Origin: Carallia brachiata
Lineage: Eukaryota; Streptophyta; Magnoliopsida; Malpighiales; Rhizophoraceae
DNA: 64,000 nucleotides
NCBI GenBank assembly: GCA_021464245.1
Contig: JADCRB010000046.1
Span: forward strand, 4,288,220-4,352,219
Reading direction: 5' to 3'
The position numbers and the translations under genes are program-made. Shown piece by piece: positions 47,751 through 56,790 of the stretch (position 1 is the first letter of the stretch; each line of letters begins with the position of its first letter). The notes under the pieces were generated by a model. That model was not told the DNA's origin. It worked only from the letters and a program-made list of their open reading frames with translations, and searched no databases.

Positions 47751-49510
47751 ACCATTTTGATTACAACAGCATTTGGCTGCCATTAAGCTTACTATAGTAT
47801 TTCCTAAAGCTGATTTTTGAAAGCAGTAAGTGGTAATTCGTTGTATTATTCAATAGGCTAGGGGCTTGTTGCCCCGTTGTTTTGATGAATTGCCTTAGAG
47901 TTTTGATTAGCTCGTTGACGAGTTCTTAAGTTTGTTTTTTAGGCATTCGAGTTTTTGGGTTTGCGCATGCTTACCTATTATAGGAGACATCCCATCTTCA
48001 AAATGAATGAATGCCCCTAACACCTAAAAATAATTGTATGATACATTGATTGTTATTGTCTTGTCTTGTTAATCATTTACAATAACATGGCTGGAGCCAG
48101 TGAACTGGGCTAATAAAACACCATACGGAATGGTGATTCAAACATGGAATTTGTGCTCTATTGCGTGTGGAATGTTTGTATTTTTAGCACTAGCATTATA
48201 TATGAACTTGTCCCTTGCTCTGGTCATTTACGGCGGGGAATGCTCTTCAATGGATTTATACATTTGGCAAGTTATCACCAGAGATTGATCAATGTGTATT
48301 CAGTCATGGCCGAGTGCCTCTGCAACTTGTGGACGTTAGAGGATGGATTTTATTCCTGCATGATTGTGTATGATTTTTTTTTTTTACACAAAAAAACATG
48401 TATCGTCAGTATGTAGATTATCACCTATGCGAGTTGAGACTGAGAGTTATTCGTTAGGTTCTCATTTAATCTCCTTCATAAGGAGAATTCACTGCTCAAG
48501 CATTGATGAGACCGAATAAGCTTTCTCTACGCCCAATCTCGGTGTTAGTGAATTTTAAATTAAATACCACGCTATATAATCTTGGCCACTTTGTGAGAAA
48601 AACGACGATAATAAGATTCAAACTCAAATTAATATGAGTGAAGATGCACCAACTTATTACCAAACTACTCCTTTGAGTGGTCGATTGTGTATCATTGAGC
48701 TTAACAAATTTTGCCTTCCCATTTCAATACCGACCATCAACTGCTAATATGGCGACATCTGTGTAACAGAAATTAAAGTTTTTTTTTTTTTCTAAATTCA
48801 TTTTAGTACTGTATGCCATTACAAATTATGAATCCACAATTCGGGTCTATTTCAAAAGGCCCCCCAAACAACAATCCGACGTGTTAACACACGATCAACG
48901 GCCGACTGTTGAATTGGGCAAAAGATCCAGCTGTGCTCAAACTCGTTACTATTGATAGGCACCGAACTCATTACTGTCATTGTACCAACATTACTGTCAG
49001 CATCCGTCAGTTATCAAGCTGACGATTTGTCACCATAACGAAAGCATCAAATCCAGTACTGGACAGCCACGCTCTTTTCCATGGCGGCCATGGCACGTCA
49101 CGATCTTGCTCCTTTAAAACCAGGGAAACTGATGCAGTAGGATGGACAGATAAACTAATCAACAAAGCGCCCGTGCCTTTTTGCTCCAATGTTGCATGCA
49201 CATCATGTCAAGTGATGGCGAGAACAAATACTGAACAAATTGGCTACAAAATGCTTCTACTGCAAGACATGATACCTCTCCATGAAAAGAGAAATGAACA
49301 ATCTTTGAGTTGATTAGAGATATGTTCAAAATGCCAAAAAATATCAAGGGTGAAACCAAATGGCCACGGGCCAGGTAAACGAACAAAAAACGATGGACAA
49401 CAGCAGCGCAACGACTATGCCATTGCTCAATCAAATGTTACATTGAAAGACATCTCCAAAATGCAATGGACAGTATATAAGAAGACCCAATCAAGCAAAA
49501 GCCTCCTTCA
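47751..49510. other. OXA1 3' UTR and convergent intergenic region
   Basis: The OXA1 3' UTR probably covers the first 100-350 bp (AATAAA near 48113). Frames at 48100-48416 and 49007-49434 have no recognisable domain. The part next to 49510 is probably 3' UTR of the minus-strand LisH/SRP40 gene. Confidence 0.45.
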
Positions 49511-52500
49511 TCAATCTTCATCAGAGTAATTGAATTTGACAGAGTGGGATTGAAGGTCAATCTGACCTCCTCTGTATGAACCCCGCTTCTTTTTTGTCTT
49601 CTCGTGTCTGAAATCCCTGAGAGATGATCAGAGAGAAAGAGAGTTATCGCAGCAATTGACCAATGACAAGCTTGTAAAAGATGTGAAAACCATACCGACA
49701 TTAGAGTCTGTACTAAGTCCAGACTACAGATCATGCCAAAAAGGGATAAACTAGGATGCGTTGATTTGTTAAACTACAGTTTACCGAGTTCTCTCTCTCC
49801 AACCCCCCACCCCCCTCCTTTCATTTAAGCACATAATTCAATCTTCTTTTCTTTCTTTTTCCTTTTTCCCATCTCTAAGTTACTTGTCTTGAACGAGTCC
49901 TCAACCCCCAATAATCTCATGTACAAACCCTAACAATAATCTAATGTAAAAACCCAACTTCAATCTATGTCGATCCTGAATTTGTAGTTTTCCTAGCCAT
50001 AAAGAAACCAGAATTTGCTTCCACACGAAATTAGATTTTTTCATTATGAACACGTCCATAAATTTGAAACTAAATAAGGCAGTAGTGAAGGGATGGACTT
50101 TAAAGCCCGAGCAGAGGTGAATGGCAGAGTTGAAAACATTTTTGTGAGTTTAGCTTCGTATCCCAGATAATTTCTTGAAGTACAGAGACAAAATTTCTTT
50201 TTAAAAAATCAATTCTCCTAAATTGGTGAACCAGAAGTGCGGTCTATAACAGAATGATCGCCATAACTATATGTCACAAATATGCGCTTGCGTGAAAAAA
50301 AATATATGTTGAAGAGGCAACCAGCTAAGTTCCACTGGCATTGAAGATGATAGATATAGAAATGTCAAGCATGTTCGCCTCAAAGTAAAATATAAACAAA
50401 ATTAGCCATATTAAAAAAATTGTACCTTCCTTTGACTTGCCCAAGAACATCTTGAGCTTTTGCACCAAAACCATTTTCAGCACCATCCTGCATAAAATTT
50501 CCAGAGCATCAAGAACTTAGAAGGATGATGGACGCACACAGAAATATGAGGAAGGATCAGAAAGTCAGCAATAATTATGTTAACAAACCTTTGCCCAGTA
50601 TGAATTATCTTTAAGCCTCTCATCAGAGAAAACCACATCATCAACTTTGATTCTTTGAAAATGTTTAACCGACTTTGGCTGCAATAAATTAACACGGTCA
50701 AAACATACATAATTATCCTCTTGAACAGTATAAACCACGTCAAGATAATAACATTGAACATACGGCAAAAACATAATGGATTTTCATCCTAAATAATGGT
50801 CTGTGTGTGAGAGAGAGAGAGCCTATTAACAATATGTCAACTTTTTCTGCAAAACCTAAAAAGAAGTCATTTTGACAAACTCTTTTCCATCAAAGCCTAA
50901 CCAAACATTAACTACTGAAAACTCCTGAACGGTCACTAGCATAACCAAATTACAATTAAGCAGAGGATATGGATGGCGATTGAAAATGTTGGACTGAAGA
51001 AAGATGGAGTTTGTAGCAACTTAAGCCTACACTTCACATACAAAAAGTGAAGGGCTTCCGAATGCACGAGCTCCCACACTATAGGGTCTATGGAAGGGTT
51101 AGATGTTCACAATCTTATCCTTGTTTTTACAAAGAAACTATTGACACCGTTACATCAAGGCCCATCCTTTGTTACTATATAGCAAAAAATTTATTGAACA
51201 AAAATTTCGGGAAGAACGTGGATCTAATCACACAAGAGAAAAAATGTTTTCTAGAGCACCTTGATGGAAAGAATATACATAGAAGACAGGAGCTGAATTT
51301 CGTTATGTTATATTGATGGATGGTGCATATGGGGTCAGTAGGAAAAAGTTCATTGCAAGTATATATGCAGTTGCCCACCGCAAGAAGCTTTAAGATGATG
51401 GGAAAAATGAAGCAGTTCAAACATGCAAAAACAATTGGGGTTTATGTTTTGTGCTTCAGAATTTGAACTAGACAGTTCCCTAGATTGAAGTGTGAAATCT
51501 CATACTTCAACTGAACCATTTTGTTGCTTCATCATGGTACTCTGCATGGCAGATTTCTCTCCATTTTTCTCAAGGTTACCATCCACCTGCCCATCAAGTT
51601 GCTTGGCAGGTGTTTTCTGGAACTCAATGGAAACAACACTGCTGGTTTTTTCTTCCTGTTCTTTCTCGCCAGATCTTGAGGATGATTTCAACTTCTTAAA
51701 TTGCTCACTCATATTTGGTTCTTCTGAAGTTTCTGACTTCATATATTTTGTATCTTCCAATTCCTTCCATCAGCAAACTGACCAACATCTTCTTCAGAAG
51801 CCAACCGTTTCCTCTTTTTAGAGCTTTTGACTTGCCTGTCATTCCCATTTGAAGTCCTTGAATCATCGTTTGTGGAATCATTTTCTTTATCCTTCTTTTT
51901 TTTCTTTCCATCAGACTTGGCTTTCCTGTTTTCCAATAGAACATCATTGGCATTTATCATAACAGAATCAATCACTTGGGAATCTTTCAAGGACTCCCCT
52001 TCCTTCAGCTGATTTGCTTGCTTGTCCTCTGACACATGTTTTCCAACATTGTCAACAGGATTAGATGATACTTTGTTTTTCTTTTTCTTCTTATCCATTG
52101 ATTGGTTTTCCGTCTCAAAATTAGCTGCTTTATTGTCCTCCAAAACTACTGCATCTATAGGTTGCTCTTTGGTTGTCCCTGGCAGTACTTCAGAATCATT
52201 TTTTTTCTTCTTTTTGTCCTTGCATTTCTTGTGGTGTTGTTCACAGACAATATTATCAGCAGGCTCCTTGTGCATTTCTACTTTGACTTCTTCTTCTTGC
52301 TCAGGAGAATGAGAATTCTTTTTCTTTCTCTTCTTCTCTTTAGTTTTTACATCTGCAGGGAGTGCATCAAGCCTCACCGACTCTTCAGTCCTCTTAGAAT
52401 CAATAATTACATCACTCACTCTATCCTCTCCATCCATGGCATCATCACTCCCGTCATTCCATTTTTTCTTTCTCTGTCTCTGACTCACAGTTTCCGAAGC

Positions 52501-53775
52501 CACAGCAAGGTCATGCCCATCTCCATTAGAAACCCCTTCATTTTTTGTAAATTTGCAATCAAAGAGAATCAGACTATGAGATTGAAATTGGAGGCAATTG
52601 GAGATCAGTAATGGGTTAAATAAAGAAAAAATACAGAAAAAAAAATGTTTCCTTATTAAAAAAAATCTAACTCCTTTCATAAAAAACACACCTTGCACCT
52701 TGTTACTCTCAAACTTTTTGACGTTATGACCACTGCAAAACAAAAATACTCAAGCATTGAGAAACCAGTAACCAAAAAAAAATTAAAAATCAAAGATTAA
52801 TTCAGCAAAATTATGAACACAGAATAAGATGTGGTGTATGTACGTTGGCTAACAAATGTGGAAGACATTTGAAAACCAGAGATTTTGCAAAAGTGGAAGG
52901 CCTCTTAGAACCATCCCTTTAATGGACATTTGGTGCATCTCAAATCCAAGAGACCACATTCAACTACATCAATAACATCATCATATTATCTAAGAGGACA
53001 GAACACCATTGAAACAAAGAAATAATGAAAGAAAGAAGCAAAGAAAGCAAGAAATAAAGAAAGAAGCAAAGAAAGCAAGAAAGAAAGAAAGAAAGAAAGA
53101 AAGAAGGAAGGAAAGAACTAAGCCCAAAGGAAAGAAGAAAATAAAAAACACATTCAAGCAAAGAAAAGATCAGTATCAGACATCAGTAGGCAATGTTTGA
53201 TATAAGTCAACAATCCACCCAAATTGCAAATATTATGCAACATTCTAAGACGAGATTTCCAAACCAGAAGACACAAACTTAAACAGATTTGCAAAAACCA
53301 ACAATGAACAATTAAAATCAAAGAATTTCATTAAGACCCCCACCGTATCTCCAAGAACTTGCAGAACATCTCTTCCAAATCAAAAAAGGAGCCTTCCAAA
53401 TCATCCTTCTGCACCCAAAAAAAAAAAAAACTCAGAACAAACCACAAGCAAGAAAAAAGATTAGACCTTTTGAATTTCTACAGGGACCAGCATACATCAT
53501 ATTATATTATGAAAGAGAAGAGGAAAGACCTGAAGGCTTGCTTCAGAGAGAAACTTCTTGAGGGTTTTGGAGAAACCAATGCTTTTAAGATAATGAGCTA
53601 TGGAGAAGAGGAGAAGGGACTTCTGGTCCAAACTCAGAAGTGGGGTTTTTTTAGCGTTGTCTTGTTGGTTCATAGTTGTGGGTTTAGTAAGCAATTGCAC
53701 TTGGCGAGGCTTGAATTTTAGAAGAGCTGGGTTTAAGCTTGGCTTCGCTGTACTAGCAAATGGGGTTTTGGGCAT
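49511..53775 (-). CDS. LisH and SRP40 C-terminal domain (NOLC1-like) nucleolar protein, apparent frameshift in exon 4
   Basis: Seven minus-strand exons: 53775-53530, 53408-53344, 52732-52692, 52535-51506, 50678-50589, 50487-50426 and 49616-49511. The family is related to animal NOLC1/Nopp140 and yeast Srp40, nucleolar chaperones for snoRNP and ribosome assembly. Exon 1 carries a LisH dimerisation motif (LLLFSIAHYLKSIGFSKTLK, about 54-73). Exon 4 encodes an acidic, lysine-rich linker with basic patches (KEKKRKKK, KDKKKKKND, SKKRKR). Exons 5-7 form the conserved C-terminal domain (KHFQRIKVDDVVFSDERLKDN, NGFGAKAQDVLGQVKGRDFR). Exon 4 is 1030 bp; 1031 would keep frame. The frame breaks near 51765 and as read stops at 51739-51741, giving about 382 aa instead of about 546. 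The exon 4 acceptor is weak. The start could instead be the ATG at 53673. Confidence 0.88.
51045..51165 (-). mobile_element. Au-type SINE remnant in an intron of the LisH/SRP40 gene
   Basis: On the minus strand the order is TTTCTTTGTAAAAACAAGG, then CTAACCCTTCCATAGACCC, then TGGGAGCTCGTGCA and GAAGCCCTT, matching the body and 3' end of plant Au SINEs. It lies between exons 4 (51506) and 5 (50678). Confidence 0.7.
53010..53116 (+). repeat. (GAAA)n-type microsatellite in intron 2 of the LisH/SRP40 gene
   Basis: Interrupted GAAA/GCAAA units, purest at 53079-53105. The lysine-rich frame over it on the plus strand, and the FLSF-rich one on the minus strand, are artefacts of the repeat. Confidence 0.85.
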
Positions 53776-54589
53776 ATGGTTGGCGATACAGAGAGAGAGA
53801 GAGAGAGAGAGAAGAAGAAGAAGAAGAGGCCGTGCATGCGCTTGTTTTGAGCCTCTTAAAAAGGGGCAAAATTGGGATTTGGCCAATTAGGGTTTGAGGT
53901 TTTAGTTGCAGGAAGAAGACAACATCAAACGACAACAACGTGACCAAAACGACAGAGTCGACGAGGTAAAATAGTAATAAGTAGCAATATATGTCTGGTT
54001 TAGTTCATGCGGGCCTAAGGCCCACTTAAATCGGTGAAAATCGGGCCTATCTGACTGACGGCCTTCAATAAAAAATCAAAGACAAGATGGTATCTGTTTG
54101 TGGGAATTTAAACTGTGGTGCGTTCAAACGTGTTAATTTACTGTCGGGCCCATTATTTTATTTTGCACTAGCTTGGGCTCAGAACTAGAATGTTGGCAGA
54201 CCAAACCCAGAGGCCCAGTTAGAACCACCACCAAAAAAGAAACGAAAAAAAAAGAGTTAATTCTGCATTGCGTCGGGATCATCTGATCAAAGTGGTCAAA
54301 CTGCCAAATAACGCCTTGATTTTATCATTACTTTGGATAGCTTGTCTTCCAAGATCGTCAATACACTTTTGTACAGACAAACGCTTGCATCTAATACAAG
54401 ACCAAGATTCAAAAAAAAAAAATACAAGACCAAGGCCATGCAGACGGCCCAGATTCAAAATTTTCCCAAGTGTGATTTTTTCCTGAATAATGTGTTAGGT
54501 ACTCAAATTCAAGATGGAGTGTGTTGTGAATTTAAAATTCAATCAAGATTCTTAGAATTAAATTGGATATCGAATTGAAAATATCAGTA
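53776..54589. other. LisH/SRP40 gene leader and upstream intergenic DNA
   Basis: A (GA)11 plus (GAA)n run at 53791-53827 becomes a CT-rich leader in the minus-strand transcript just before its ATG. TAGGGTTT near 53887-53895 is a telo-box on the minus strand, and GGCCCA/GGGCCTA-type motifs occur at 54011-54050, fitting a ribosome-biogenesis gene. No gene was seen further upstream. Confidence 0.5.
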
Positions 54590-54952
54590 GGTCATGATTT
54601 AACCGGTTGAACCGGTATTTGAACCAGTATTTAATTATATATATATATAATGATTAAATATTAATTATTTTAGTTTTAAAGATTAAATTGAAAGTTTTGA
54701 TAAATTTATGATTAAATTAAAAATTTTAATAAATTTAGAGTTCAAATTATAATTTAAACAAAAATTTGGGATCAAATTAAAATTTTTAAATTTTTTATAT
54801 TTTGTTCGGACCGATTGGACCGGTCCGGTTTTGACTGGTTAGAACCGATTTTGACCGATCCGTGCTTCCTTCAATTTTTACTTTGAACCGGACCAGACCA
54901 CCGGCCGGTCACCAATTCAAACGGTCGGACCAATTCCAGACTGATTTTTACA
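54590..54952 (+). repeat. Dispersed CCGGTT-type repeat, shorter plus copy
   Basis: Starts within AACCGGTTGAACCGGTATTTGAACC, has the same AT modules as 36370-36490, and ends with GGACCGATTGGACCGGTCC-like motifs and TTTTTACAACCAT. About half the length of the 36031 copy, and missing its extreme left end. Confidence 0.55.
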
Positions 54953-55625
54953 ACCATGAATTCAATAATTGCTATAATTTTTAATGACAGAATTATGTTT
55001 GACCTCATTAATATTCAGATAATGAGTTTTTCTTTTTGAAGTTAGTTAAATATAAATGCAACAATTAGATAAAGAAAATGCATGAGTAACTAACATGTTT
55101 ACAATATATTTTTTTGTTAAAAAAAAAAAACCAAACCAAAGCCCCAAAGCCATCTCCCTTAAAACGCAGCTTGAGTCCACGAAGACCCACTAAAGGGTAA
55201 CAGTGAGTTTGGATTTGAATACGAGGAAGAAAAGAAAACAATGAAAAAAAAAAAATTTATAAGTTGTTTGAAAATATGAGGAAGAAAGTGATAAGAAAAG
55301 AAATTATTTATTTGAATATAATGAGAAAGTGAAAAAAAGAAATATTTTTTAAATTAAATAACAATTATATTCCACCAGTTTGAGAAGTTAAATCAAAAGT
55401 AAGTTTTGGAGAAAAAGAAATTATAATTGTTAAAAAAAAAAAAAAAGCTTTGGAGTGAAAAGATAAAAACAAAAAATTTACAGTGCACACAGAACAGAAC
55501 GAGAAAAAAAAAAAGGAATTTTTCAATTTTCTAGCATTAATTATCCTTCTAAATCAGGAAAAAAACAGAGGAGAGAGAGAACAGCTGTGATGAGTTCAAT
55601 GTGATAATATCACTATAGCAAGAGT
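54953..55625. other. AT-rich intergenic DNA, no gene seen
   Basis: Purine-biased simple sequence (GAAAGAAAAGAAA types) at 55200-55330 resembles MITE interiors elsewhere in the window. Nothing else was recognised. Confidence 0.4.
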
Positions 55626-56087
55626 TTCTTTACCCAACTTTCTCTCCAAAATGACGAGAAAGTTCGAACGGTACAGCCCAGTATAATTTTCACCCCACTT
55701 TCGCATCTGATTCTTTCTTCGGTGCTTTCCAAACGAGCGAAAATTCTATTCTACTGCTTTTTTTTTCCTTTTTTTTTTTTGCATTTCTTTTTCCAGGATT
55801 CTTACCACTCCAATCAGGCTATAAAGGTTCAGTAATCAGGACCATTTTATAGGATCATTAGAAAAAAACCAAAAAATCAGGACCATTTGGTAAATGTTTT
55901 GGGCCAGAAGTCTCATATCCCAACACCCAGCCCACTATCAGGCACTTTCCAGAAGCTGAGAAGGTACAAGAAAGAGGGCTTCATTCTCCACTCTTCACTC
56001 TTTACTTACATTCTCTACTTTCCCAAGCCTTACGACTAGAACCCCCGGAAAATTTTCATTCCAGAAGAGAACCAGAAGAGAAGAACG
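55626..56087 (+). promoter_or_regulatory. Heat-shock elements, CCAAT and TATA boxes of the HSP20 gene
   Basis: Alternating GAA/TTC units that form heat-shock elements occur at 55658-55665 (GAAAGTTC, followed by GAA), 55739-55746 (GAAAATTC) and 55947-55954 (TTCCAGAA), with another in the leader at 56059-56066. CCAATCA at 55810-55816 and CTATAAAGG at about 55819-55827 are the likely CCAAT and TATA boxes, which implies a leader of about 235 bp. The modules are two-unit, weaker than the three-unit elements of strongly induced HSP genes. Confidence 0.55.
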
Positions 56088-56567
56088 ATGTCAATAGTCC
56101 CAGTTTCTAACAAAAGAGGCGTCACCGCCACCAACACCAATTCCTCCTCCTCCGGAGACTTATGGGACGTCCCAGATGAATTCTTCTCTTCGCTTGATCT
56201 CTGGGACCAATTTCAGAACTTTCCATTCCCTTCCATGCTTTCCACTCACTTTCCCTTCTCAATATTCCCTTCTTCTCTTCAGACACAAGTCATCCTGAGG
56301 GAAACCCCAAGAGCCCATGTGTTCAGAGCTGTGTTTCCTGCTGTGTCAGAAGATGTGTTGGTTTCCGTTGATGATGACAATATGCTTCAGATCAGCACAG
56401 AGGATGGCGGTTTCTTGAGCAAGTTCAAGCTTCCTGGGGATGCTAAAAGGGATGAGATCAAGGCTTCTATGGTCAACGGCGTGCTCACTGTCACTGTTCC
56501 CAAGGAGGGCGGCGGTGGTGGCCGGCGGCGTAATCTAAGGGTCGTTGACATTTCCGGTTCCGGCTGA
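56088..56567 (+). CDS. HSP18.5: Small heat-shock protein, 18.5 kDa class IV type (HSP20/alpha-crystallin)
   Basis: An intronless frame of 159 aa. HSP20 proteins bind unfolding proteins without ATP and hold them for refolding. The N-terminus MSIVPVSNKRG and the acidic/aromatic stretch DLWDQFQNFPFP precede an alpha-crystallin domain at about 65-140. That domain contains ETPRAHVFRAVFP, LQIS (100-103), KFKLPGDAK (112-120) and GVLTVTVP (131-138). Between LQIS and KFKLP there are only eight residues, so the beta-6 loop that swaps between dimer partners in class I and II proteins is missing. Arabidopsis At2g19310 shares this as I recall it. The tail RNLRVVDISG holds a V-x-I motif (153-155) in place of the usual I-x-I. 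There is no organelle signal, so it is probably cytosolic. The Gly-rich linker 141-145 is GC-rich. Confidence 0.92.
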   Translation: MSIVPVSNKRGVTATNTNSSSSGDLWDVPDEFFSSLDLWDQFQNFPFPSMLSTHFPFSIFPSSLQTQVILRETPRAHVFRAVFPAVSEDVLVSVDDDNMLQISTEDGGFLSKFKLPGDAKRDEIKASMVNGVLTVTVPKEGGGGGRRRNLRVVDISGSG

Positions 56568-56790
56568 CGGAGGATTTTTATGGTGTTTTTGGTTGTCGGT
56601 TGGAATTCGATGCTGTGTATCTGTGCGCGTGTGCGTCTGCGTCTACGTGTGCATTCGTGGGAGAGCTATCTAGTGCATGATAGTAGTGGTTTGTAATTGT
56701 GTGCGTGTGTTGGCGCGTGTATGTGTAAAAAAGATGTTGGGGCGCGTGTGTCCGTGCGTGTTATCGGGTTATTGAGCAATAAATGTATCG
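56568..56790 (+). other. HSP20 3' UTR with alternating GT/GC tracts and poly-A signal
   Basis: The 3' UTR is rich in alternating purine-pyrimidine runs (TGTGCGCGTGTGCGT near 56620, GTGTGCGTGTGTTGGCGCGTGTATGTG in two parts near 56700-56725, and GGCGCGTGTG near 56740). AATAAA at 56779-56784 is a good polyadenylation signal. Confidence 0.6.

Noticed and set aside
48100..48416. Two overlapping plus-strand frames with hydrophobic segments downstream of OXA1
   Set aside because: No start context, splice continuity or homology; close enough to the stop to be 3' UTR or spacer.
52022..52611. Plus-strand frames of 96 and 169 codons inside the LisH/SRP40 gene
   Set aside because: They are antisense of lysine/glutamate-rich codons, which yields F/L/S-rich translations.
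52964..53200. Lysine-rich and FLSF-rich frames at the GAAA repeat
   Set aside because: Products of a microsatellite inside intron 2 of the LisH/SRP40 gene.
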